From Penelope pileata (lineage: Eukaryota; Chordata; Aves; Galliformes; Cracidae): 64,000 bases of DNA. Shown here piece after piece: positions 46,635 through 61,175 of this stretch. The stretch covers positions 734,541-798,540 of the forward strand of contig WBMW01003834.1 of the NCBI GenBank assembly GCA_013396635.1, given 5' to 3'. The translations under genes and the position numbers were made by a program. How positions within the stretch are numbered: the first letter of the stretch is position 1; every line of letters begins with the position of its first letter. The notes beneath the pieces are model-generated. The model did not search any database and was not told the DNA's origin. It saw only the letters and a program-made list of their open reading frames with translations.

Positions 46635-49600
46635 CTATGTTTGGGAAAAATACTTGAGTTCTTAGAGTACTATCATTTATCCTTTTTTCTCCTTCATCAC
46701 GTAGATCATTCAGGGGATGAAATAGTGATCTGAAAATCTCAGCATGAGTACTGATGCTGAAACCACAAAATATGCTTTTCCTAGTGACTACTGAAGTTCT
46801 TCTGGAAACACACGCCAAAAATATAATGGAGTTAATTTGAAATTTTACTGAAGTACTTCAGCACAGTAAAAAATTGGACCGCAGAAAAGAATTAGAGAGC
46901 AGGAAATAGTCTGGACCCAGTTCTCTCAAGTGAGAGCTGAAGCGCCCGTGGGTACCGGCAGCTGTGGGCCAGATTCACAGCTAACAATAGGTCCCATGTA
47001 TGATGTATTAAGCGCATGTGAGAATTTGGCTTTCCATGTGGCTTCCTGTGGTATTACAGGAATCTCTGGAGGGCTCCCAGACACGAGCTGCAGACACTGG
47101 GAAGAAGCAGGCTTACATTTTGATGATAAGTTATCCCTCTCTGCCTCCAGTCAGGGAGGAAACAGGAATGTCAGATGAGAAAACCTGAGAACTGCTGTTC
47201 ATCCCTCGTAGCTACCCAAGGAAAAAGTGAAGATCCTACTGCAACTTAAAGGAAGGCATTGGAAAAAGGACAGAAAAAGTAGAAATTAAAGCAATGGTGC
47301 ATATATAGGATTGCATATATATGAAAAAAAACGCCAGTGGTCTTGGTTGATGTTTCATTTTTGTGAAACAAACTCTGTTACTGCAGATGATTTTGAGAGT
47401 AGTAAACAAAATGCTTCCATTATCAGGATAATTTCACTAATTATCACTGTGTTAAATCAATGTACAGAGCTCATTCACATCTGCACAGGAAGCCCTTCAG
47501 CATAATACAGCAAACAACGAAGCTGACATACATGAGTCATTAAAAGAAAATGACTAATTTTTGACAGCAGAAACCACAAAGCACTTGTCAGCAGCATTTT
47601 GAGGCAATACGCTCAAAAGTTAAAAACTGTTTTGGTGCTTAGTTGTCCCATTGGAGAGAGAAAACCAATAATTTTAATTCAAACTTGCAGCACTTTTAAG
47701 TTCTTCCCTAGTATCATAGTGTTGTTTGTAATGCTTGAGAACAAGTTCCTCAGGGAGACTGGAAAAGAATTAAATTCCTGGCATTTCAATACCACTAATC
47801 CTGATTCCATTTTCAATGCAGCCCTGATTTGCCTAGAGTAAGTTCTTTTATTAAGGCTCTAGTTCAGCATGCAGGATACAATACATTTATTGTTTGCTTA
47901 AGGGTAAAAACATCAACAGGAATTAAAGACTGGATTCTGCAGCATCTGTAGAAATAGTTTACTTTGGCACTCCATCATCGTCAGTACAAACTACAGTATT
48001 TCTGCTGTCTCTTCCTGCTATAAACGTCTAAAATCACAGCATCATTACAGTAAGTGACATTTGCATGCAAAATGGATGCATTACAGGACCTTCTAGGCTT
48101 TTCAACATAGTTTCTACTCACATTAGGCACTTGGTTTTCACGGTGGCCATATTAAATATAAATATTTCTATCTGGAGGAAACATTGCTTTCTGGTGGTTT
48201 GGTTTCTTTGCGTGTTTTCCTAGAACTGACATAATGAGATCCTGGTAACAACTGAAGCTCTCCCATGCTTTGCTTATAAAACTTGTTAAAAAATACAGAA
48301 GTACATCCGCCTGAAATACTTATTTTCTATTGGAGACAAATAGAAAACATTTCTTAAGATGCACAACCCTCACAGAAACATCAGTGAACAAAAATTGCTT
48401 CTGAACAAAGCCCCACCAACAGTCTCTCTTTACAAACAGCTAGATTCTTATTCTGTGTTTTTAGAAAAAGCTGACTTCCAGGGAACTCCTGCAAAATAAC
48501 TTCTCAGGCCAAGTATGGAATTCAAAACAGTTCCTACCGAGACACTCTGTGCCTATGAACTTACAAGGTTACCGTACACACTATCAGCTTGCTTTGCCGA
48601 AGTCATTTGAGACATTTCAAACAGCCTTCCAAACAAGTGCTGCTGTGCTGATTTAACCTGCTACATCTGGAATAATCCCATAATAAAATATAGCTGGGAG
48701 CATACAGACTAGCACACTAACGCTTTGCAGTTACTATTTTAGATATGTACCCAGGAAGCATGAAATAAAATGATCTATCTATAGGATTTTATCTGTTGCA
48801 CAGATTAAGTCTCATACCATACAATTTAAACTTTAAGATTTAAAAACAGTCCCATTTATTTCTTGAAGTTTCTGGGGTGAGGTTTCCAGTTTTACAGCAG
48901 GAACGCACTAAGACACTGACAGGAAAGTGAGATCAGTCCCTTGAGCCAACAGCTTGCAAGTCTGCAGTCATGCAAACATGCAGTGTTGGCATAGACAAAG
49001 CCCAGGATGCTGCCCAAGGGGCCAAAGGAGTAATCCCAGGGATGGGGCTCAGACATCTGCACCTGCCACAGCTGGTGGTGGGCTGAAGCCATGCCACATT
49101 TGCTTTGCCATACAGCTGCTCTTGCAACGCATAGTTCAGGCCCACTTTGGTTTTGGCAGACAGCTCAAGCGACAAAGACCCAAAGTGAGACCCCACCGCA
49201 CAGGGCTTGTGGGCTGCTTTTTGCTGGAGGCATCTGTTATTTGGATCCACCCAAATAGCCAGAGCTTGCGCATCTGACATAGACTTGCAGGCCACACCTT
49301 GATGCAGGAAAGCAGAAACTGGCTTCTCACATCACCTTGGGAAGGACTTTTTATTTATTTATTTTTAAATCTGAAGCCTGGCTGCATTAAACCTCCAGTG
49401 CATTTATCTAGCAAGAGCATCCCTATGCATACATGTTTGTACACAGGCAGAGAGCACCCAAGACATACCTGGGCGCTTTACACATCATTAGAGCAGAAAT
49501 CAGCTAAGCCCAAGCCTGACAGCCATCTGGGCTTGCCACATACTCTACAGCTTTCAGGCATGTGGACTGGAAAAATGCGAACAAGTTCACAGCGATGATA

Positions 49601-50165
49601 TTTATCTTGAGCAATAACTGTTGATTTCTTAGGATGAGTCATTTTGCATTAAACTATGGGTGTGTTGTACTAGATTCAAGAAAACTTAAAAGGCAAACAA
49701 ACCAGGAACGCACACGCGGGTCACTCTGTGCAGTCTCTCATCGACTTCATTTCTTTGCCTGAAAATGACGCCTTCCTAAACAGAGTTAATAAGCAGGATG
49801 GACAGGTATTTCTTGAAGCAAAAGTACCAACTACAGGGTAGATCATTTTTCCAGGAATTGTTCATGGATCAAAATCAGGCAAAAACCTAACACTCAGGAT
49901 CTTGTTCTGCTTTCTTACCATCTCCCACATACCCTCCCCAGATACACTCCTACTTTCATGTGCACAAGCCTCCGTAAGGCACAATGAAGAGTACAGGAGT
50001 ATTAAGAATCACAGAAAACCATAATGTTAGGATGAATACAAATTTCAGATAGCTCAGAATTTAATTGGCCAATATTAATGCACACTTAAGGGTCACACAC
50101 TGCTTCATGAGCTTTCTAGATAGTTAGGCACAAAAAAAAGTATTAAAAAAGTATTCAACCTGAAG

Positions 50166-50253
50166 GTTTTGGTTTTTTGGTTTTTGTGTGTCTGTGTGTG
50201 CGCATGTGTGTCTTTGTTTTCCATTTTGTTTTGTGGGGTTTGTTTTGTTTTAA
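50166..50253 (+). repeat. T/G-rich simple sequence
   Basis: A run of ggtttt and tgtgtg units contains a degenerate (TG)n microsatellite at about 50186-50210. It lies in the region upstream of the start exon. Confidence 0.75.
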
Positions 50254-51091
50254 GAAAGCAGCTTACAGTGGAGTGTTTAAAACTCATTATTTCTGGCGGG
50301 GGTGCTAACAGCTCTGTTAAAAGGTCCCAAGCTTCCATATAGTATACATCTTCAAAGCTAACTTTAAATGACGAAGCCACATTCATTAGGGGGTTAATGT
50401 TACACATAAACAAGATCCCCAAACCTCACTCTTGCTTAGACTAGTTACAGGAATGAACGTTTTGCAGCTCTGCTGTAGTAGATTGGAAACGCAATATAAA
50501 CAACAGTATAAAGTTTATGTTCATGTTTCTCCTAGGTTGGGATCCTAAGAGCAAAGGAAAAATGTATACTACAAGGAACTTAACATCAGCCAACAAGTAA
50601 GCACACCTCTTAACAAAAGGCACCTCTTATACAAGTTAAATGATGTCACGAAAAAACTGTCAGTCAAAACAGTTAAATGGACAAACTATAAGCTCTTGAA
50701 AAGTCCTGCCTTCCTCTTCCTGTGAGGACCCTTAACATTTCAAGTTCACACACTGAACAGCTGAGGTATAGCAACTTATCAGAGAACAGGCAGTGGGCTA
50801 GCTGGCTAATCAGCACAAGATTTTCCACTGTCAATAGGATGTTAGGACAAGGATCGGACAACCTCAGACAGTGACTAATATCCTACTGACTGTGCAGTTA
50901 CCGACGCTGCATCAGCTCCCACAGCACCCGGCACTGCACAGCTGCCAGCTCCACACCATGTTCCCATCGCAGCCTCGTGTCCTCTTGCTCCTCATCCCCA
51001 GGTCACAGGGGAAACCTACATGGCACAACTGTGCCTGGGAAGCACGAGAAAGTGCATACCCACTAGCTGACAGACCTAGGTCAGCCAAATG

Positions 51092-51117
51092 GTTGGTATA
51101 GATGCAGCTATACCAAC
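51092..51117. repeat. Perfect inverted repeat, possible old DNA-transposon relic
   Basis: Two 10-base arms, gttggtatag and ctataccaac, are separated by the six bases atgcag. Sequence on both sides (about 51050-51180, with cctaggtcagcc and agccttcccttt) resembles, from memory, an old palindromic nonautonomous DNA-transposon family of turtles, crocodiles and birds. The arms are plain in the sequence; the family assignment is inference. Confidence 0.4.
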
Positions 51118-54100
51118 AAAACTGAGCCACATTTGGCAGGAGCAGTTTCTCTACTATAGCCTTCCCTTTGTACACAAGGAGACATAATTGTGGAAGTAAA
51201 TACACCATGAAAAAAGAACAATCGCATGAACCAGGAAAAAGCAGACTGTTAGTCAGCAATCATGGAAGTACTGCCGGTTCATGACACTTTGAGTACAGGG
51301 ATAATCCAGAAGGACAGGGCAGCAAGATGGGCTCTGAGCTCACACAGCAGAGCCAAGCCCGGCAGTGCCTGAGGACATGCTGCTGCATTTCCAGCATTTC
51401 TCTCCATCACAGAGTGCAAGGCAAAGGGGTCGCCAGCCTCCATACCTTCCTGCTCTCTGAGTGGGATCCCATGTCCAAACATGGCTGTTCCCTTTCTGCG
51501 GTCACCTGCAACCCAAGCTATGGGGCAGAGAAAAGCAATTGGCACTGCTGCTGCTGCTCAAACCCAACTGGTCCAAGGCATCTGCTGGAAAGACCTGACA
51601 GTGCCAGGCAGTGAAGGGGCCAGAGAACTGCAGATATCAAATGAGACTGCCTTTTGTTTCCCTGCAGGATCACGCTGCGAAAGAAAACTTATGTTTGTAG
51701 TCTTATTCCTAAGCAAAACTATGAAATGATGGCTGTGCAAATTACCATGGGTATGTCTTGGGGAAAGGAGGGAGGCAAAAGAACAGCATAGATGCTAACT
51801 CTCACAAAATACATGCCAAAAGCTCTCATGAGCACGTTGCAGAGTGTGGCTCTGTGGTTGGTGCAACTTTTCTCCATCTCATTATTGGGGCAGTGGCAAT
51901 CACCCAGGAGCTGAAGGAGGAAGCAGCAGCACAAGAGCTGCAACACACGAGGGGCTCCAGGCCACAGTAACTCACTTGGCAGAGCTGCCCTCATCTGAAG
52001 GCATCAGACTTTCATATCAGTAACCAGGATTAGTCCACTGAAGACACAGACAGTGTAGCACTGCTGACCAAAGAAATAAAGCATTCTGAGCAATATTTTC
52101 ATGTCTGTATAAACACTTTCAGGAATCATGTTTAGTTGTTACGATTTTTAAATGCAAGCTAGCATGCAGTACTTCCTACGGCTCATCAGGGTATTATCAG
52201 TTGCTTCAAAATCCATGGGAACCACAAATAAGTTAAAGAAAGAGAAAAAAGAACAACAAAAATAAAGTAGTTCTGAGTTGCAAACATTCCTTGGCTTGAG
52301 TACTGTCAGTTCACCACTGAATGACTTTGGGAAACTGTGAAGAGGCACCCAGAGAAGTCAGCCAGAGGGTGGTGGAAAACCAGAAAATTTAGGTTAGACA
52401 CAAAACTCTGCTCTAGGGAAAATTTACATAAGAAGACAAAAAAGAAAAGTTACTTGGATAGCTTTATAACTGCTTTCCTTTTTTGTCCTTGTAAGCTGGA
52501 TCCATATTTACCAGAATAGATTAGGAAAGACATTGCTTCTGAAAGTAGAAGCAATATTTTTGGAAGAAAACGTGCAGCACAATTTCTACCCTCTCTCAGC
52601 AATACCTTCCCAAAAACTGAAGAAAAACAAAGTATAAGGAAAAAAAAAAAAAGATTCCAAGAGTTAGAAAAATGTTATCCATTTCTGCTGCAGAAAAGTC
52701 CATGCTGCACAAAACAGCATGGGCTTTGCTGCAGCATCTTTCAAAAGCAAGACATCCTCAGGTATCACTACACTGGGCTCCGAGTGTTCATAAACCCATG
52801 AGAACAGCAGAGAACCAGCCTTCAATTGTGTTGTACTTTTTAGTCATTTAATTACAGACTGAAATGATCTGTGTTTGGCATCTCACTCTGCTATTGCCAT
52901 ACTGAGTCTGACCTCTGGAATCAGCAGCAGCACAGAGGTGGCTGCTGATGGACAGCTGCAGACAGCAGAGGGTGGATCCATGTTTGAACCAGACCAAATT
53001 CTGTTGTTGCAGCACCATGATGGATGTTGGTTAGAGATGGGCAGCTGAAGGACCCCAATGTAACACCACTTGCTACTCTGCTGCAGAGAAAACCCACATT
53101 GACAGAAACACCCCTAAACATAATTTACTAGGTTTCAGTTTTGTGAAGCACTGCTGGGTGGGGGGAAGAAGGGAAAAAAAAATAAAGAGAAAAATAAAAG
53201 TAAAAAGGGAATTTTAAAGGTACCGTTGGACACTTTTTGCTCCTTTGCTTTACTTCTCAGCTCGGACCTCTTCTAAAAAAAAAGATTAATAGAATGTTTA
53301 CTTTCAAACAGTTGTTTGGCACTGCTACTTGGATTACCAAAGAGAACGAGCAAGTGATAAACAGCAAAGAAAGGCAATGATACCTTCCAAATTAAAAGTT
53401 GAACCATTACAAACATAAAATTGTAGCATTTCCCCTTTCAGTTTTGAACTGAAGTTAAAAACAGGTTCTTCAGTACACGCTGCGCCCACAGGCATGTGAC
53501 TGCAATTTCGTTTCAGGTATTGTGCACTTACTGCATGGAAGGAGGGGGGGAAAAAAGCACACACCAGAAGTTTTGGACAGTTGGCACACTAGGTCTAAAT
53601 GGATATAACTTGCATACTATGAGCTCTCCCCCTTCAAAAAAGTGAGTCAACATACAAACTAGACCTTAAATTAAGGTATCTGGAGATGAAGAAGCATGGA
53701 ACATATTTGAAGGGAACCTTTATCAGTTCTGAAAGCAAAATATTCAAGGAACACTGCTTCTTTTTGCATGTAAATCACACTACTGCCAAACAGTACCTAA
53801 GCAAAGGCTCTCAAACCTATAGTCAAAGTGGGGAAAAAAATGAAAAGCACAGCAGCATGAAAAAATAGAAGTAGAGATTTCCATAATGGATTTCTAAATC
53901 AGAAGTGCTTGTAAAAAGGAGCCGGGAAGCAACATCAGCAGTCACATGATTAGTCCATTTCTTTAAGGTACAACTTGGGAGATTTTACCCCTGCCCTCAT
54001 TCCTGCCCAGCGCAGATCAGCATGAAATGCATTAAGTTCAAATATTCCAGAACCTCCTCTGTGCATAGCAGAGATTATCATAGCACAGGCTTTGAACATC

Positions 54101-56438
54101 CGTGTCTCTGGCAGTGTTTCTGACAGCTAGGCAGGATGAGAGGGTTTTCAGACCTGATGTATCAAAGCCAGACCAAGCTCAACTTCTCCATTGATGCTAT
54201 CAGCTTGGGAGTTCCTCCCAAACGAGATCCATCAGACACACTGCTGTCTCCATCAAGGGAAAACAGGCTCCTTTCTAGTCAGATTCACCTGCTACCTTGA
54301 ACTGCCAAATTTAAAACTACAAACATGCACACCCAGGGATGTTTTACAATGACTTCTTGTGAGCGCATATCTTAGGGCTCCTGCTGCCACTACTGATGTG
54401 AAGCCCTTCAGGAAACTCGTTTGTCGTATCTCATACAATGGCATCTCTGCGCTCCATGAGCCAAAGTCCTCCTCACCCCATCATGTACAGCCAGGGCTCA
54501 CCTCTGCCTGCTGCTGAGCACCACTCCTGGATGGGGTCACGGCACTGCCCTGGGGAGCAGCACAAGCACTCCAAGTCCAGAACAGTTTATTCCCAGCTGT
54601 TTGTGATTGGCAAGGTAGGACTTCTCAATGCTTTGCTTCAGTAGAAAAATCAAGCTTAAGATGCCGTATGTTTGCATAAAAGGAGACTGAAGAAAACTGC
54701 AAAGAAGGTACAGATGCTGAGTTACCCAAGTGGCCACTAGAATCTCACCTGTTGTTCCCCACAGGACACGCACATGAAACACTACTTGGAATATACAAAG
54801 CTGGTCTAAGAGATTTCTGGGGAAATCAAGTGCAGGAGGCAGCAGTTGGCTTTCTAATATCCAGTGTATCAACTAAGTATGAATCAACTTTTACAGAACA
54901 CATTTCTCCAAGGCATCTTGGAAGGCAGCATACAGCAATGCATGGAGAGTTCACCCTAGTATTTTCAGATGAGGTTGTATTCTAAATGGGTCGATACAGG
55001 CACAAAGCCACCTTCCTTTCTAAAACCAGAAGTTGATGGTTTTGTGCAGGCCCCTGGCAGCTATCTCCTGGCAGCTGGGGCAGCCACAATCTCTCAGTTC
55101 CTTTTGTACCTCACAGCAGACCTGTACTGGCTGGGCCACTCCAGAGCCACCATTTCTCACAGCGCTCTGGCAAAGGCCTATTAATCATCAGCAGGTTAAA
55201 AGGTCAGATTGGAGGCACCAGTAAATCTGCTTACAGCACACGCCCAACAGGCAGACAGGGAACTTATCCAAGGGCCTTCAGCATAGCCACTGCAAACATG
55301 GCTCCATTCCTCTGCATCTACAAAAAGCCAGAATATGCAGAGAAAGCACACCGTGCTTGCAGTGCTACAGACACAGCAGAGTCCCTCAGCCTCCCACAGG
55401 CTGCTGTCACCTTAGAGACACAGACACTTCCTGCCTTAAGAGGCACAGTAAGCGCAGCACGCTTCCAGTTCCCCAGAAGGAAAACCCACGCTGTCAGCAA
55501 CAGCTGCCAACACACCTACCACAAGTTCCCAAACGAATTTCACCACACTTCTGCCTACATCTTATTTCTCTGATCCCTAAAAGAATCTGGGTGCATCTCA
55601 TGGCATAAGGCTGAAAATTTTACTGCTAGAATTTTAATCAGAATTGATAGGAACATAGCTTAGAATATAGACTTAGAGGAGAAAAAAAGAACAGGAGGAG
55701 AAACAGGTAAAGGCGAAAAACAGAATGAGAAGTAAAATACAGTTCCTGTGGAAGAAAAACGAATCTTTGGCCCAAGTCTCACTGCCACTTGGATGCTTTC
55801 TCATAGAAAGTGTCACTACAGCTACTGTAAGTGACACTGACCAAAACCTTCAGGTCAAAGTATCTCGAGTGAAATTTTTAAACATGCTATACAAGCAGAA
55901 AGGTCAGCTGTTTCCACCTCCCTGTAGCACTGGCAAGGTTATCATTACATTGCCGCTGCTGTAAAACAAACCCAGTCATCTACAGTTGCACCACAGAGAA
56001 GATGGCTCTGCTGAAAACAGGGGAGGGACTGCACCCGCTGGGGTGTGCCAAGCGAAACTCGTCAGCATCACAGCATATGACTAAGCATGAATTCGGGTAC
56101 GTCAATACTCAACCACCAATGCGAAAGTAAAGGACATTTCTTCTTATCTCACTCCCAAATACACAGCAAAATAAATGAATAGATGTCATCTTTTCTGCTT
56201 AATTCTAATTAAGAGGAGTAATACTTCTGTTGTCAACACCGGTTTCTAGTGACTGGGTCCAGAACCATTGATTAGCTTTCACTTCAAATCCCCTATACCT
56301 GGTAGAAAAGAGAAAAGCACTCTCTCTTCCACTCATCTTCCCCTAGGAAAGGGGAATAATCATTAAAATAACAACGGAATAACTAGCCAAAGGAAGAAAA
56401 CACAGCTTTGCTTTACTTCCTCCTCCAAAATCAAAAAG

Positions 56439-56455
56439 AAAAAAAAAAAAAAAAA
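56439..56455 (+). repeat. Poly-A run of 17
   Basis: A homopolymer lies upstream of the start exon. No body of a retroposed element was recognised beside it. Confidence 0.8.
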
Positions 56456-59400
56456 TCAAACCCAACACAAATTTCAGCACTGCATCTGGTACAATATGCC
56501 AGCAAGATATTGAAAAACAGATGAAACCTATAAGGAAAGGAGAAGATTTGGATTAAAAACCGTGAGCTACTACTTAGTATGAAAAAAGGTGTGATCACCT
56601 CATTAAAAAAACAGTCACTAAAAATAAATACAACAAAGGCTTCCATGAACTCTTCTAAAACATTGATCATAACCTTACAACATCTGTTGATACCTAGCAA
56701 GGAAGTTAGAGAAAGCAGCCAAGTGAGTTTGCTTATACTCTACTTTGTAGAGAGAATTACTGCAACTTCTTTCTCACACACATTTTCAATAAATTTTGCA
56801 TGGGCATTAGCATATTGGCTGCAGGCCAGCCAATTAGGTAGATAGACAAGGAAAGCCTTCCTGTTCTTTGCGTATCTGTATGTTACTTCAGCAGAGCCAA
56901 CAAAACTGCAAAGTAGCTATTCACATGCTCTTTGTAAACTAGGAGAGGGAAAAAGTCTGTCATAAATCAATATTTACTTCTTGTATGGAAATGTAGACCT
57001 GCTACACAATATATGCCATTCCTTTATTTACCTTAGAAATCAGTTAACTAAAATTGACACTTAATTATGCAGCTACTTTCCAGAAAACAGAATTTGTAGT
57101 TACATTAGCTTGAAATTTCACATGAGCCAGATCACCTTAATAACAATTATCCTATTTAGTGTAGGTCAGTCATGTACTATTGTATGTTTTACTTGTCAAA
57201 GAACCCACAAACTTTTACCTTCAAAGAGCAAGAGTTTCATATTGATATTACTCTGCAGAGCTACCTGCTTTACCTGACCATCTGAAGGATGCATATCAAC
57301 GCCCCATTAGAAAAAGCTAAGTCAAGAAACTGTCAAGCAGCATTAAGTCAACTGTGTGCTTAGCTCTCGGGTTGAACCTTCATCTTCCCTTACATAACAA
57401 CACACAAAAGCATCTCACATTGCTCTGAAATAGCTGTGTAATTCCTTTTGTTCTGTATTAATGCATGACGAACACTGTACATGGGAGACAGACATTCTGA
57501 TTCCGTAACTGAGACTGAAGATGCTTCTACATGAGTTAATAATAAATTCAATCCATTAAGTCAGGTAGTAGCTAAAGAAGCAGCTACACGCAGGCTCAGT
57601 GGTGTATATCTAAATGCGTGCATAAAGAAGACATGCAACAAGTTTACGTATTTATCATGAAAAACATTAGAAATATTGCTGGACTCTCTACATGCATGCA
57701 TTCAGGAAGCAATCACAACTCGTTTCTCAGTAAAAAAAAATATGGAAATAAAATAACCCTGCACTCTATTTTTGCATGAGCAAGAACGAGCTGAAGACCC
57801 TGTGAATCTCCTTCTCAACATACAGAGAAGAAAACCACCCATTGTGGAGTTTTAGTCCCAGACCAGAAGTAAACTCAGACAGAAGCCCCCTGCTCCAAGC
57901 AAGGAAGCAACATGCACTGCTGCCACCCACACCCAGGCCTCTGCCAAGCTCTCAGGGTATGACACAGCTCCTCCTCCCCATACCAGCGCGCACCGGCTGC
58001 TTGCCATCTCCCAAAACCATTGTTCTGCAAGGACCGCTGTCAGCCCCAGGACACCTTAACTCAGCGTCGAAGGGCAAAGTGCTGATCTGCTCGCAGTCAG
58101 CATCCCGCTGAGTCCACCTCCAGGGGAAATGGTGCTCCTGAAGAAGTGAAGCCATCCCCCTCTACATGGTATTCCATAGTTATCTTCACAGTTCAGACAG
58201 GAAGTATTCATTAAAATTACTCCACAGAGAATACTCAAGGCAATTCTTCTTTCCTCGGCATGGACAAAGGCAGGTTGGCCAAGCCCGTATTAACCTATTT
58301 TCCTGTCGACTTATCTAGGTATCAGAGTCACAAAGAAGATGTGGCTGACCTGTAGTGCTGGTTGTCTCACTGCACGGTACAGAGCAGCTCTGCAGCATGT
58401 GCTGGGGAGTGTTATGTTACTCATCACCCCTCTGCTGCAGCTCAGCTCAGATACGTCCTCCCAAATATATAGCAGGTAGCCAGGACAAGACCCAGCACTT
58501 CACTAAATATTTGGCACGTTGTCTCAAATTACCTTTGACACACAGGGTTATTTATACATCACAGCACATTGCATGCCTCTGTGACGAGATAGCATCACAT
58601 AATGTTGCATGTCAAGAATGCAGGCAACAGATTTAAACCAATCCCCACTTCACGACACTTTTACTAGGAAGCCCGTCACAAACTGAGTAATATCCGTTTT
58701 ATGCACTGAAAAATGTATGCTATTCATTGCCAGGAAATAAAGTCAACCACCCTAATCCTTCTCCTCTCTTATACGCCCCCATTGGCACAACAGAAAGATG
58801 TTTCTTTTGTCTTAGTAGGTTCATTATTAGGACATACTGAGTCCCTAATGCAAGCCTTATTCTTCCTGATGTGTTTGCTAGGACGACCCATGGCTTGGTG
58901 CAAGGTAGCATTTCAGAGAGTAATTATAAGAAGAGGTATTTGGTTATACACACTGAATTCAGTTTTGAATATGCATATTCATATTTATGGAGCTTATTTC
59001 CAAGCCTTAAACATGTGCACATTTCTGATATTCATTCAACCACATGAATGCACTGAATACAAATACTGTACAGAGGAGTGTCAGCTGTTATTTTTAAAAA
59101 AATCCATAGAAAGAAATGGAAGGAGCCTACTTTTTGCATTCATCTTACAAAGCAGAACCATGAAATCTGAAAAGTGGCTCCAGACTTCAATGTTCTGTTG
59201 TCGCTACAGCTGTGCAATTATCTAAACAGTTTTCTGAAGTTCTCGCAATAAAGCACAGATGACACCTGTAGGAATTCATAGCACTCAGTGTAAAGGGAAA
59301 GCCAAATAGTGAGCAGAAGGCTACAGATTTGCTTCTCAGAGAGAGCTCATTCACATACATTATCCAAATCCAAATATCACCTTTCATCAGCAGCTCCTTC

Positions 59401-61174
59401 AGCCCGCCTGGAATGGAGATGAGACCTGGAAAAGTGAGTTCTCTTCTCAGGATGCTCCCTCCTTTAAAACCCCTAACAGAACAAACTCAGCGGTGATTTG
59501 GTGTACAGCTACATACTGTGCCAGACTGACAGCTGGGATGAAGTGACAAGGACAAAAAGATTTTAAAAATATCAGCACTAACTATACACTTGTTACTGTG
59601 AAGTCACACCCAAGTACTTCCTGCAGCACAAGGCCTGAATCTTCTCCTCACCAGTTCAGACCACAACTTAAAATCATTCCCCAGCTCAGCACAAGGTGAC
59701 ACAGCATGAAGAACACCCATAATAAAAAGCCTGAGAGCAAGCATCTACAGATGACTCTCTACAAAAGGAAGCCAATCTCATAAGTAAGCAGAAAACAAAG
59801 ACTACCTACTATCTTGTAAAGTTCATTAAGGGTAATGTTTAACCAGAGGGTTTTTTCAGCTCGAAAGAGTGTCAGCAGAGAGCACCTCATTGTGTTATCA
59901 ACTTCTCCTTTGCTTTTAGCAACTGCCTTCAGAGACTGCATTTGTTTCTCTAAATCCATCTGTGTGCACAGGTTTAAAGGCCTAAGGTATTGCATGTCCC
60001 TAACACCACTAACAGATGGGACTCACCTCAGCCAATAACACGGATTATAGTTATTGCGATACGCTCTCAACCAATTATGTGCAAATAAGAATTCCGCTAC
60101 CTGCCAAACCCAAGTCTTCTCAAAGAGAGGGGGAAAAAAGCATCTCCTGCTTCAGCTTTTGCTTTGCGTTTTTAATAATTTATTGCTGGACTCCTTCATA
60201 TCTGATTTGCAGATGACACACTAGGAAAAACATTTCATGGCAGATTTAAAAGCCTTCCAACTGGCTGTTGGAGTTGACTAGTCAGGTAAGAAAACAGCAA
60301 AATATGTTATCTAAACTAAACGGTATTGTGATACACTCAGTCTTTCAAAAGCAGTGTTATTTAAACACAACCTTCTCTCGTGCAAATTTTACAGATATGT
60401 AATTGAATTACAGAAAGACTATTTAAAGTTAATTACAAAACATACCCATATATTCCCAGCAAAAATTTCTCATGGCTTTGGAAATTCTATTTTGATCCTT
60501 GGCTATGTCAGTTACACAGAAAGATAAACTGTAACACCACCCTAGGCATTACTTCAGTCTACATGGGCAATAAGCTGCCAGCTTAAAAGGTCTGAGAAGG
60601 GTTTATCATGGGCTAACAGATCCAAAGAACCTACTTTTTAAGAAGCAAAAACTCCATAGCACATATTTACAGACATTTTAAAATCTGAACTGGTAATATC
60701 CACTTGGCTGAATGTAGCAAGCAAAGAAACCACTGGCATTATTTGTCCAGACCAACGCAGATACCGGTGACAAGAACAAAAATTTACGTCTAGTTCACAT
60801 ATTGCCAACACACAATTTGGTAAATATCTGTGTGAAGGAGTCATGTCCAGGCAGCAAGCCTTTGGAGGCCAATGAACCAACAGTAGCAAGGCGCCCACAA
60901 AGAGCCAGGTGGGCAATCACTGAAGCTGTGGGTTATCTTCAGAATTGTTGCCTCCTCACAAGGTCTTACCACCACAGCTCTAGGAGGCAAAAAGCAACAA
61001 GAAGCAAACACAAGTTTGACTTTCCTCCATGTTACATCTGAGTTACTGGGACACTGAAATAAACACAATCAGAAGTTGAACTGAACACAAGTGAGGGCAG
61101 TAGCATCTATCAGAACTGGCGTTGCAGTAGGATCTGCCTTTCCTGACAACAAGCTGGACTTTCCTCTCATCCCT

Positions 61175-61175
61175 N
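61175..61175. other. Single unresolved base
   Basis: One N stands in otherwise complete sequence. Confidence 0.97.

Noticed and set aside
48892..49330. Cluster of overlapping open frames on both strands
   Set aside because: No frame matches a known protein, and openness in several phases points to base composition.
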